A program made the translations under genes and the position numbers. The notes under the pieces are model-generated. The model did no database searches and was not told where the DNA came from. It saw only the letters and a program-made list of their open reading frames with translations. Positions 47,020 to 55,871 of a DNA stretch of 64,000 nt are shown here, in pieces (within the stretch, counting starts at the first letter, position 1; the number at the start of each line of letters is the position of its first letter). This DNA is from Flavobacterium amniphilum. Its GTDB lineage: Bacteria > Bacteroidota > Bacteroidia > Flavobacteriales > Flavobacteriaceae. Location of the stretch: NCBI RefSeq assembly GCF_023634845.1, contig NZ_JAMLJL010000001.1:310001-374000 (forward strand). The letters are read 5' to 3'.

Positions 47020-50000
47020 TTAGGATTCCACCGGAGGGTTTTCATCTCCCGGTTCCGGAATGATAGAAGTTCCTTCATCATCGCCTTCCTGATCTTCGGA
47101 ATTGTCCAATCCCTTTAATGTTACATTGCTGTACATTTTTAACGGATTAGTGGATACTTGTTTTCCGTTTTCATCGAGTACGGGTTGTCCGTCAGAATCG
47201 AAAAGCTTGTAATCGGCACAATCTTCATCGCAAGGCAGGGCTTGTTCCACTTCAAGACCGATACTTCCGGCCTGGATAATCGTTAAGGAAGTTGGCACAC
47301 GGCTTTCCCATGTTTCTTCCACTTCACCTTCCGTTTCACGCAATTCTTCGACAATTGATAGGAACATCGGGTCATCCATGGTAGGTACCTGTCCGCCGTT
47401 CCAGACCTGACCGGTAGCCATGTACCAGTTTACGGCTTCTTCAAACCCCGGACGTACAGTCACGATTATTCTTGCCATTCCGCTTTGAAGGAAAGCACGG
47501 AAGGTTGGATCATCTGTTTCAGATACATTGTACAATTCTGCCCAGTTTTTTCTTTCGCCCCAATAGAATGGATAGAACATATAGCTCATTAAATTCCATT
47601 CGAATGCCTGTTCAAAGAATTTTACTTTGGCTGCATATTTTTCCAACTCTTTTTCGTCATATAAAGCATGAATATCCTGGAGACTGTTACCTGTTAAAAA
47701 GGATGTATAGCCCAGTTTGTTGTGGCTTAGCATGTATTCGATGCAGTTTTTACGTAATACCGTATTTTCAATCTGACGGAAGAAAAGCGGATTGGTTTTG
47801 ACCTTTTGTTCTACCATAGCTTTTTGTTCTGCCAGTTTTGCATTGTATTCTGCCAGCTTTTCTTCATACGCACTGATGATTGCATTGAAAGTCTGTGATT
47901 TCCATTGATTTCTAGCTTCGTCTGTAAGCGCACATTCCACACTGATGTTTACATTACCAACATGATAGTTATAATAATACACAGAGACCGGCACTTCATT
48001 TCTATAATTCGCTATGTCTTCGTAAACCTGATATGGATTAAGAATTCCTCTTAATCTTCCACTTGATGAAATATACTTGTCTCCAAAGAGCACTGCAATT
48101 CCGTGTGGCTGGCTTCCATCGGTATCTTCATGACCTCCAACCAGAGCTTTGGCTCTTTTCGCATAATAACGTTCGTCAATTTTTATGATATCTGTTTTTG
48201 TAGCACTTTCATGTGTTGTGCCTGTTTTTTCAATTGCAATTGATTTTCCCGCATAGATTATTTCAGCAGGCATACTTTCAATTTCAACATTGAGTGCACT
48301 GGCCCAGTAATTTGAATTGTCGGCATTAACTTTTTTATAGTTGGTTAATTCAAATTCACCTTTTGCAGTTCTTGGATCGACTGGTTTCAATAACACTTCC
48401 ATTCCCGGGTCTGTTTTTTTCAATGTTGTTGCCTGGCTATGGAAGGAAGCTGGTTGAGGAATCATGAATTCATACATCAGACGCTTGCCATAGTTGACGA
48501 TTTTATTGCGGTAAATTTTATCAACCCAGCGGTATACACCCGAAACATGGTTCGCGTTTTTGCGGTTGTCAAATCCGTGTTTGCTGTTTTCTTCGAATTC
48601 TTCGATGATTTTCGAAACACGTTCTTCTTTTATTTTTTGAACAACACGGTCCAAGACTCTTTCTGAAATGTCTTTCGCATGTGTTACTGCCTGCAGATCT
48701 GATTCTTCAGATGATGTATTGTATGCAAATTCAGAACCTACTGAGCCACTTATTCCGGCTTGCTGGTTTGACCAATTTTGTTGACCATGCATGCCGTAAG
48801 AAGTTTGGGCGCTCAATATCGAGTTTACTTCCTGATTCATCTCAAAACGGTCTGTTGAGGTGGTATCGGTTAGTTTTTCAGATTCTTTTTCAGAGCTGGT
48901 TGTGAGTGTGTTTTCAGAACGGCGTAAACGACGGGTTGACTTTTCTTTGTATTCGCTGGCCATCACATTTTCGATATGGGATACTTCACCTGGGACATAG
49001 CAGCAAATTTCCTGTTCTACCTTACGGTAATCTGCTATTCCTGTTCGTTTTACACCAAAGCCGCTTGGAATATAGTCAATCACACTACCGTCTTCAGATT
49101 GGTTTGCAAACTGTTCATAATCTATGGGGTTGAAGAGATCTTTCATTGGAACGTTTTTGTAGGTACCGTTTCCTTTAATGATGTACGTTACTTGGCCATC
49201 TGATATAGTGTTTTCACCAACCTTGAATTTTTCTGATTTTTTCCATGCATTTCCTTCAAAATTGATTTGTCTTCCGTTATCCAATGTTAAGGAGCCTCTA
49301 ATGTTAAGTTCTGGTCTGTCGGTTAGGTCAAGTCCTTCGTTGTATATTTTGACACATAGTTTATTGTTTTCAATTGATTGTGTATAATCTACTCCGTTTA
49401 CTTCTGTGTCATCATCATAGAGTACCCTGTATTTTGCCCATACAATATTTGCGTCTTGGAAGCTATCTCCAAAAACAAGTGTCAAGGGGTCCGGGTTGTT
49501 AGTGTGTACGGCTCCAATGGTGAAGAAATTTACTTCAGACGTTGTGTTTTCCTGAGGCAATACAATTCCTCCTGAACTGAATACCTCTTCCACGGCTGGC
49601 GTAGTCTCGGATATTATTGTTGTTGCAATTGCTATTTGATTATCATAGTATGCAATTAGCTCGTCGAAAGTCTCAAGAGTATTTTCCTCAGCAATGACCA
49701 TTATGGCGTCAAGGTTATCTGCGTTTATTTTGTCGCTTGCAGCAGTAGAAGTTAATTCTGCTGGTTTTTCAAATTCGAATTTTGGAACTTCCAAATCGCT
49801 GTATTCAATATAGCTTCTCTCAACACCGGTATCGGTTTCTGTATAGGCCTTTATTTCTTTTGTTGCATTGGAATATGCTTCTTCGATATCTTCCTCATAG
49901 GTTTTTTTTGCATTGTCTAATTCAAGTTTGTAATTTTTATTGTAAGTTGATTTAGCCTTTTTCAATTGAGCGATAACATCTCTGAAATACTTGATTTTAT

Positions 50001-50691
50001 CCTTACCCAGTACTGAATAAAGTTGTTTGTCAAGTTTTTCTGTTTTGATTCTTAATGACTTAGTGAATATTTTGAGCATTTCTTTTTTAGCTGAGGTGTC
50101 TTCTTTTTCAAACAGCTCCTTTGGGATTATTACACGGGCCAGAGCCAGCTCTTTCACCAGTTCATCTGTTGGAGTTGGATAATCAGCAAGTATGTTCAGG
50201 AAGTTGTTTGCAACAAGAATGGAGAGAATAGCATCCCTTACTTCACCTGATTTGTATGTAATGATTTGATAGAAAAGGTTTTCCCATAATTGGTTCAAAC
50301 TTTCATTACTTTCCCTCAAAACTCCCATAGGGATACTGCCACCGTTATATTGGCTTAATTTTTCGGCGGTTATGCTATTGCGATTGGCAGTTAACCAAAC
50401 AGCAAAATCATAATTTGCTTTATAAACTGGTCCAGTTGTTGTATATAAGTCTTCTCTTTTTTTGATAGCACTTAGTGCAAAAGTAGCCGCTGCATCTGTT
50501 AAGCTTTTAGCTTTAGTTTTACCAATTGCGATGTTAGTTGCGGCTTCGAAGAAGACATTGTGAATTGGATCAACACCAACTGTTAGGTCTGGATAAGCTA
50601 CAAATGATTTTTCAATTTTATCCTCATGGATTAATTCTGGAGCTCGCATGGTTACGAACTTGAATAACGTGTTTTTAATTTCTGTACTCAT
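47020..50691 (-). CDS. Giant protein of unrecognised family, copy A (1223 aa)
   Basis: A very large cytoplasmic-type protein without signal peptide or membrane helix. The N-terminal 330 residues include coiled-coil stretches; the centre (about 545-745) has YIPSGFGVKRTGIADYRKVE, CCYVPGEVSHIENVMASEYK and NANHVSGVYRWVDKIYRNK; the C-terminal third has NPLFFRQIENTVLRKNCIEY, then FRAFLQSGMARIIVTVRPGF and a CDEDC motif. These blocks are shared with copy B, while residues about 760-900 are quite different. I do not know the function. It is part of a 4-kb duplication with its own promoter. Confidence 0.85.
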   Translation of the reverse strand: MSTEIKNTLFKFVTMRAPELIHEDKIEKSFVAYPDLTVGVDPIHNVFFEAATNIAIGKTKAKSLTDAAATFALSAIKKREDLYTTTGPVYKANYDFAVWLTANRNSITAEKLSQYNGGSIPMGVLRESNESLNQLWENLFYQIITYKSGEVRDAILSILVANNFLNILADYPTPTDELVKELALARVIIPKELFEKEDTSAKKEMLKIFTKSLRIKTEKLDKQLYSVLGKDKIKYFRDVIAQLKKAKSTYNKNYKLELDNAKKTYEEDIEEAYSNATKEIKAYTETDTGVERSYIEYSDLEVPKFEFEKPAELTSTAASDKINADNLDAIMVIAEENTLETFDELIAYYDNQIAIATTIISETTPAVEEVFSSGGIVLPQENTTSEVNFFTIGAVHTNNPDPLTLVFGDSFQDANIVWAKYRVLYDDDTEVNGVDYTQSIENNKLCVKIYNEGLDLTDRPELNIRGSLTLDNGRQINFEGNAWKKSEKFKVGENTISDGQVTYIIKGNGTYKNVPMKDLFNPIDYEQFANQSEDGSVIDYIPSGFGVKRTGIADYRKVEQEICCYVPGEVSHIENVMASEYKEKSTRRLRRSENTLTTSSEKESEKLTDTTSTDRFEMNQEVNSILSAQTSYGMHGQQNWSNQQAGISGSVGSEFAYNTSSEESDLQAVTHAKDISERVLDRVVQKIKEERVSKIIEEFEENSKHGFDNRKNANHVSGVYRWVDKIYRNKIVNYGKRLMYEFMIPQPASFHSQATTLKKTDPGMEVLLKPVDPRTAKGEFELTNYKKVNADNSNYWASALNVEIESMPAEIIYAGKSIAIEKTGTTHESATKTDIIKIDERYYAKRAKALVGGHEDTDGSQPHGIAVLFGDKYISSSGRLRGILNPYQVYEDIANYRNEVPVSVYYYNYHVGNVNISVECALTDEARNQWKSQTFNAIISAYEEKLAEYNAKLAEQKAMVEQKVKTNPLFFRQIENTVLRKNCIEYMLSHNKLGYTSFLTGNSLQDIHALYDEKELEKYAAKVKFFEQAFEWNLMSYMFYPFYWGERKNWAELYNVSETDDPTFRAFLQSGMARIIVTVRPGFEEAVNWYMATGQVWNGGQVPTMDDPMFLSIVEELRETEGEVEETWESRVPTSLTIIQAGSIGLEVEQALPCDEDCADYKLFDSDGQPVLDENGKQVSTNPLKMYSNVTLKGLDNSEDQEGDDEGTSIIPEPGDENPPVES

Positions 50692-50752
50692 GTTTTTATT
50701 TTTTTATTTTTTAACTGAATGTTTTGATGCGTTGCGCGGTTGCATCAATATG

Positions 50753-50766
50753 AAGAATATATTCTT
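50753..50766. promoter_or_regulatory. Perfect 14-bp palindrome in the leader of giant copy A
   Basis: AAGAATATATTCTT is an exact palindrome in the 5' leader, about 60 bases from the ATG. It also occurs at 54830-54843 before copy B. It may be an operator or an RNA hairpin. Confidence 0.7.
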
Positions 50767-50796
50767 GTAAAATTGCCTTTCGGAATAATTACAATG

Positions 50797-50828
50797 CAAA
50801 TATATAAGATTATTATCTAATAAGCAAA
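50797..50828 (-). promoter_or_regulatory. Promoter of giant copy A
   Basis: On the minus strand TTTG (50825-50828), 20 bases, then TATATTTG (50797-50804) fits the Bacteroidota -33/-7 promoter closely. The leader to the ATG is about 100 bases. Confidence 0.75.
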
Positions 50829-50886
50829 TATAATGAAGAAAAAAATCATTCAAAAGATGAAATTTTTCTTCTTTTTGGGTTTTGTA

Positions 50887-50920
50887 AGAAATAAGTCTTT
50901 TGTATAGAGAGAATGGTTGT
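50887..50920. repeat. Relic of the repressor-side promoter region
   Basis: AGAAATAAGTCTTTTGTATA here parallels AGAAATAAAGCTTGTATATA at 54964, at the same 4077-base offset as the palindromes. The similarity fades after about 50915. No repressor gene follows here. Confidence 0.65.
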
Positions 50921-51025
50921 GTGTTTTGTTTTGGACTGAAGAAAAGGCATGAGGTGATTTGTGAAACTTGAACTATTATCAGTAGTTTGTCAGGAATATT
51001 TTAAAGCTTTTGATTGTGAGTAATA

Positions 51026-51056
51026 AAAAACCCCTGCGTTTCAGGCAGGGGTTTCA
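51026..51056 (-). terminator. Terminator after the 1233-aa gene
   Basis: Stem AAACCCCTGC/GCAGGGGTTT (51028-51037 with 51045-51054) followed leftward by TTTTTTATTA. Confidence 0.85.
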
Positions 51057-51069
51057 GGTTATTTATTTG

Positions 51070-54000
51070 TTACGATTCTCCTGAAGGAGTATTGTCCCCG
51101 GGATTAGGAATAATAGGGTTGTCCCCGTTTTCATTATCATCGGTATTGTCCAATCCCTGTAGCTTTACATTGTTGTACAGTTTTAAAGGGTTTGTTGATA
51201 CCTGTTTGCCATTTTCGTCCAATACCGGTTGACCGTCAGAATCGAAAAGCTTGTAATCTGCACAGTCTTCGTCGCATGGTAAAGCCTGTACGACTTCCAG
51301 GCCAACACTTCCGGCCTGGATGATGGTTAACGAAGTAGGGACGCGGGTTTCCCATGTTTCTTCCACTTCACCTTCTGTCTCGCGTAATTCATCAACAATG
51401 GAAACAAATAACGGGTCGTCAATAGTGGGTACCTGACCTCCATTCCAGATTTGTCCTGTGGTCATATACCAGTTTACCGCTTCTTCAAAACCGGGCCTAG
51501 CGGTTACAATTACCCTTGCCATACCACTTTGCAGGAACGCACGGAAAATTGGGTCGTCAGATTCTGTTTCGTTGTACAGTTCTGACCATTTTTCTTTGCT
51601 TGCCCAGTAGAACGGATAAAAGTTATAACTCATCAGGCTCCATTCGAAAGCCTGCTCGAAGAACTTTACTTTTGCAGCATATTCTTCAAGTTTCGGATCG
51701 TCATAAGCAATACTGAAGTCCTTCACTGTGTTGAATTTTAGCAACTTAAGTGTGTCATCTCCAACAGCTTCATGACTTGCGAGATATTCGATACAGTTTT
51801 TACGTAAAACGGTATTTTCAATCTGACGGAAGAACATTGGATTAGTTCTGATTTTTTCTTGTTGCATTGCTTTGATTTCAGCCATTTTTGCGTTGTATTC
51901 GGCTAACTTATCTTCATATGCTTGGATGATTGTATTGAAAGTTTCAATTTGCCATTGTTGTTTTGCCTCTTTTGTTAAGCTGCATTTTGCTACAAAATCA
52001 TAGTTGAACAAACCAATGTCCCATCCGGTTAACAGCATGGTAAGTTTCTTGGTAATGTTGTAATCAAATGTACTGAAATCAATGTGCTTCCATTCGGTCT
52101 GATGACCAATGTATTCGATTTTTGTTCCAATCTGGATTGAGGCTCCCATGCTGTTCCATGTGGCTGAATGACTACCGTTTTTCAGGCGGATGGTTCCTTT
52201 TAAGGAATCGACTTTGTAATTTTCCGGTATTTCAATTTCCAGTGAGCTGATTTTTGTCCATCGGCCGTCGTTTTCCCATTGGAAATCTGCTTTTACTTTT
52301 GAAACATCAATTGTTGTTGGGTATTTCTCAACGGCAGCGTTGTATAAGGATGCCCAATGTGTGTAATTTGTTTCGGTTAATTTTGAAAAGTCAGGAATTG
52401 CCAGTAGTGGATTGCTGAACGTTCTTGGGTCAACGGGTTTGATTAGTTTTTCAAAGCCGGTAGCATCTTTCTTTTCAGACTGTGCCAGTTTATGAAACAT
52501 TGCGGGTTGTGGAATCATGAATTCATACATTAGACGCTTACCGTAATTCATCACTTTGTTTCGGTATATTTTATCAACCCAACGGTAAACACCCGAAACA
52601 TGATTGGCATTTTTACGATTGTCGTAACCATGTTTGTTGTTTTCTTCAAACTCTTCAATGATTTTTGAAACACGTTCTTCTTTTATCTTCTGAACGACAC
52701 GGTCCAAAGCTCTTTCGGTCACATCTTTTGCATGTGTAACTGCTTGATTGTTTGATTCCTCTGATGAGGTATTGTAAGCAAAGTCACCTGAAACGCTAAG
52801 CTTATATGCGCCATCTGCCCATGACGAATCGAACGATGCTTGGGCGCCTACATGCATATCCTCTGTTAATACCGAGCTAACTTCCTGGTTCATCTCAAAA
52901 CGGTCAGTTGTTGTCGAATCAGTAAGCTTTTCAATTTCCTTTTCATTACTTGTTGTGGTAGTGTTTTCAGTGCGTCTCATTCTGCGGGTCGCCTTTTCTT
53001 TATATTCACTTGCCATTACGTTTTCAATATGCGAAACTTCACCCGGGACATAACAACATACTTCCTGTTCTACTTTTCGGTAATCTGCGATACCTAACCT
53101 TTTGATTCCGTGTCCTGATGGAATATAAGTGATTACATTGCCATCGGTACTTTGTGTAGATCCCTGGTTGTCTTCTGGTAGATTACCTTCAGGATCCAAC
53201 TCAATCATTTTTATTTGGTATGTACCTTTTCCTCTTAACATCATTGTGGGGATTGTGCTGTCTGTAAGTGCAATTTTGCCTACGGTAAAAGGGGATTCTG
53301 TGATTGAAATTTCTCCGGCAAATGCGATTGTTCTTCCGTCATGAAGCATTAATTTGCCTTCGATAGACATATTTGACACATCGAAAAGATTCAGGCCTTC
53401 CCGGAAAATTTTTACAGATAACTTATTGCTAATCATGGCATCTGCATACGTAGTTCCGGTTTTTATTGTGTTATCTGGGAAAATCAATTTGTATTGTGCA
53501 CTTACAACATCAAATCCTTGTTGAGCATTGTCAAACAACAATGTCAGTTGGGTTTTAGTGTTTGTTGTGGCATAGGTTGAACCTATGGTAAAAATATTAC
53601 CAAGAGATGAATTTGCGGTCGGAAGGAAAACATCACCGACATTAGTTATTGTTTGTGTCAGATTTGTGTTTTCGAAAACTGCCTGTGTAGCAGTTTTTAC
53701 CAATTTCTGATAATGACTGATAACATCACCGAACGTTTCATACCCATTTGATGTGATTGTGTCTGTGATTTGTGAATTTAAATCTGATGCAGTTGTTTTA
53801 TTGATTGTATCAGTATAAACCGCTAATTCTTTTGGTCTCTCATATTCAAAAGGAGGAATTTCAAGATTTGTATATTCTTTGATAGTTCTTACGAACTTTG
53901 TAACAGGATCAGTCATCGTTTTTTCCTTGAAATCCGCTTCTTCGTATAAGTTGGCTACTTCTTGATCATATGTGCTTCTTGCGTCATCATATTGACTTTT

Positions 54001-54771
54001 ATTAAGTTGTCTGTACTGAATTTCTGTTTGTTTTAGCTCTGCAATAATAGAGTTATAAGTTTCAATTTTGTCCTCACAAAGTATTAAATCCATTTCTTTG
54101 TCAAGCATTTTTGTGTTTAGCGGAACATTGGATAAAGCTGTTTTTAAAGCTTCTTTTTTTGCTGAAGTATCCTCTTTTTCGAAGAGAACTTTAGGGATGA
54201 TCACTCTTGCTTGAGCTAACTTCCTTACATCTTCAAGAGTCAAGCTTGCTGTGGTTGAATAATTTCTCAGAAAGAAGTTTGCAACAAGAACGGAAAGGAT
54301 TGCATCACGCAGATAACTGGATTTGAAAGTGATGATTTGGTAAAAAAGGTTTTCCCATAAAGTGTTTAAGATTTCAGGATTTTCAATTGGAGTTAATGAT
54401 TCTAATGGAAAATCAGCGTTCGTAATTCGTATGTCTACATCGGTTTTTTTTAGCCTTGTACGGTTTGCGGTCAACCATACTGCAAAATCATAAAATTCTT
54501 TCGAAACGTATTCTGCTAAGTATAGGTTTTCCTTTGTTTTAATTGCATTCTGTGTGAAACCGTTGGCTGCATCTGCCAATGCTTTTGCTTTAGTTTTTCC
54601 GGATGGAACATTTTCTGCAATTTCTAAAAATACATTGGTTAACGGGCTTCCTTCCGTGCTTAGAAGATTTGGATAATTAACAAAAGATTTTACTACCTGG
54701 TCTTTTTCCAATACTTCAGGTGTTCTCATTGTAACAAATCGAAACAATGTGTTTTTAATTTCTGTACTCAT
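51070..54771 (-). CDS. Giant protein of unrecognised family, copy B (1233 aa)
   Basis: Paralogue of copy A with the same block order: MSTEIKNTLFRFVTMRTPEV at the start, LWENLFYQIITFKSSYLRDA (near 135), CCYVPGEVSHIENVMASEYK in the centre, NANHVSGVYRWVDKIYRNK, then NPMFFRQIENTVLRKNCIEY and the final CDEDCADYKLFDSDGQPVLD. The region of about 780-930 differs from copy A. No signal peptide, transmembrane helix or enzyme motif is seen. A CI/LexA-type repressor gene is divergent from it across 253 bases. I do not recognise the family. Confidence 0.85.
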   Translation of the reverse strand: MSTEIKNTLFRFVTMRTPEVLEKDQVVKSFVNYPNLLSTEGSPLTNVFLEIAENVPSGKTKAKALADAANGFTQNAIKTKENLYLAEYVSKEFYDFAVWLTANRTRLKKTDVDIRITNADFPLESLTPIENPEILNTLWENLFYQIITFKSSYLRDAILSVLVANFFLRNYSTTASLTLEDVRKLAQARVIIPKVLFEKEDTSAKKEALKTALSNVPLNTKMLDKEMDLILCEDKIETYNSIIAELKQTEIQYRQLNKSQYDDARSTYDQEVANLYEEADFKEKTMTDPVTKFVRTIKEYTNLEIPPFEYERPKELAVYTDTINKTTASDLNSQITDTITSNGYETFGDVISHYQKLVKTATQAVFENTNLTQTITNVGDVFLPTANSSLGNIFTIGSTYATTNTKTQLTLLFDNAQQGFDVVSAQYKLIFPDNTIKTGTTYADAMISNKLSVKIFREGLNLFDVSNMSIEGKLMLHDGRTIAFAGEISITESPFTVGKIALTDSTIPTMMLRGKGTYQIKMIELDPEGNLPEDNQGSTQSTDGNVITYIPSGHGIKRLGIADYRKVEQEVCCYVPGEVSHIENVMASEYKEKATRRMRRTENTTTTSNEKEIEKLTDSTTTDRFEMNQEVSSVLTEDMHVGAQASFDSSWADGAYKLSVSGDFAYNTSSEESNNQAVTHAKDVTERALDRVVQKIKEERVSKIIEEFEENNKHGYDNRKNANHVSGVYRWVDKIYRNKVMNYGKRLMYEFMIPQPAMFHKLAQSEKKDATGFEKLIKPVDPRTFSNPLLAIPDFSKLTETNYTHWASLYNAAVEKYPTTIDVSKVKADFQWENDGRWTKISSLEIEIPENYKVDSLKGTIRLKNGSHSATWNSMGASIQIGTKIEYIGHQTEWKHIDFSTFDYNITKKLTMLLTGWDIGLFNYDFVAKCSLTKEAKQQWQIETFNTIIQAYEDKLAEYNAKMAEIKAMQQEKIRTNPMFFRQIENTVLRKNCIEYLASHEAVGDDTLKLLKFNTVKDFSIAYDDPKLEEYAAKVKFFEQAFEWSLMSYNFYPFYWASKEKWSELYNETESDDPIFRAFLQSGMARVIVTARPGFEEAVNWYMTTGQIWNGGQVPTIDDPLFVSIVDELRETEGEVEETWETRVPTSLTIIQAGSVGLEVVQALPCDEDCADYKLFDSDGQPVLDENGKQVSTNPLKLYNNVKLQGLDNTDDNENGDNPIIPNPGDNTPSGES

Positions 54772-54829
54772 AAAGTTTTTATTTTTTAAATGTTATTGTA
54801 TTGATGAGTTGCGCGGCTACATCAAAGTG

Positions 54830-54843
54830 AAGAATATATTCTT
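54830..54843. promoter_or_regulatory. Perfect 14-bp palindrome in the leader of giant copy B
   Basis: AAGAATATATTCTT again, with GTTGCGCGGCTACATCAA next to it as in copy A. It lies between the giant's ATG and its promoter, downstream of the predicted start. Confidence 0.7.
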
Positions 54844-54872
54844 GTAAAAATGCTTTCTGAATAATTACAATA

Positions 54873-54904
54873 CAAATATATAAGAATATAATCTAATAAA
54901 CAAA
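54873..54904 (-). promoter_or_regulatory. Promoter of giant copy B
   Basis: TTTG (54901-54904), 20 bases, TATATTTG (54873-54880) on the minus strand; identical layout to copy A. Confidence 0.75.
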
Positions 54905-54996
54905 TAAAATGAAGAAAAAAATCAAATAAAAGAAGAAATAATTCTCAAATAATTAATTTTATTAGAAATAAAGCTTGTATATAAAGAAAATATTCA

Positions 54997-55004
54997 TACT
55001 TTTG
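54997..55004 (+). promoter_or_regulatory. Probable -7 box (TACTTTTG) of the S24 repressor gene
   Basis: TACTTTTG fits TAnnTTTG, with a TTG at 54975-54977 at about the right distance for a -33 element. Confidence 0.55.
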
Positions 55005-55024
55005 GCCTTATTAAATTGATTATC

Positions 55025-55723
55025 ATGGTTTCTGAACGATTAGGATTGTATATGGAGGCAAAAGGACTTAGCTATTATGCATTTGAAAATAGTCTAAATG
55101 CCGGGAGGGGTAGTATCTCCAAAGCAGTAAAAGAAGGAAAGAGTATAGGGTCCAATATGTTGGAAAATATTCTTTCAATGTATACAGATTTAAACCCAAC
55201 CTGGTTGTTGACAGGTGAAGGGCAAATGTTTGTAACGGAAGATGAACCGGTTGCCAATGCGAGTATGGATACCTACAGGCTTAAAACCGATCATGATATG
55301 GAGAGCCAACAAATTCCTTTGTATGATATTGAAGCGGTGGCCGGATTGGTTCCCTTGTTTAAGGATTCCAAAGCGCAAGAGCCGTTGGATCATATTTCAA
55401 TACCCCATTTACCGAAATGTGACGGAGCTGTTTATGTAACGGGAGACAGTATGTATCCTTTACTGAAAAGCGGTGATATTGTTTTGTATAAACAAGTGAA
55501 TGATGTGCAGAATGAGATTTTTTGGGGAGAAATGTATTTGTTGAGTATTGATATGGGAGGTGAAGAGTATGTGACGGTCAAATACATTCAAAAATCGGAA
55601 AAAGATGGATATGTACGCCTTGTGAGCCAGAACAAACACCATCAGGATAAAGACGTTGAAATGTCAAAAATAAGGGCGTTGGCTTTGGTGAAAGCCAGCA
55701 TAAGAATAAATTCAATGAACTAA
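55025..55723 (+). CDS. S24-family CI/LexA-type repressor
   Basis: 232 residues from the ATG at 55025. The N-terminal helix-turn-helix is of the phage CI type (YYAFENSLNAGRGSISKAVK, about 15-40; LNPTWLLTGEG, near 60). The C-terminal S24 peptidase domain has the nucleophile in VTGDSMYPLLKSGDIVLYK (near 145) and the lysine in YVTVKYIQKSE (near 185). Such repressors can cleave themselves on DNA damage. It is divergent from giant copy B and the likeliest controller of it. Confidence 0.92.
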   Translation: MVSERLGLYMEAKGLSYYAFENSLNAGRGSISKAVKEGKSIGSNMLENILSMYTDLNPTWLLTGEGQMFVTEDEPVANASMDTYRLKTDHDMESQQIPLYDIEAVAGLVPLFKDSKAQEPLDHISIPHLPKCDGAVYVTGDSMYPLLKSGDIVLYKQVNDVQNEIFWGEMYLLSIDMGGEEYVTVKYIQKSEKDGYVRLVSQNKHHQDKDVEMSKIRALALVKASIRINSMN

Positions 55724-55745
55724 GAGCCGCAAGGCTCTTTTTTTA
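55723..55745 (+). terminator. Terminator after the repressor gene
   Basis: Stem AGAGCC/GGCTCT with loop GCAA and a run of seven or more Ts, overlapping the stop codon. Confidence 0.88.
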
Positions 55746-55871
55746 TAGGAAGTATTTTATAAATGCCTTTGTTTATTGCCACATTTAATTCTAACTTCAC
55801 CCTACACATCCGGAATTACCGATGGTTTCAATTCTGTTAGTTAAGATGTTGAAAATGTTTGTCTTGTAAAA

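Noticed and set aside
47020-54771. Giants as prophage structural genes
   Set aside because: A CI-type repressor and an endolysin-like peptidase are near, but there is no terminase, portal, capsid, tail or integrase gene in the window.
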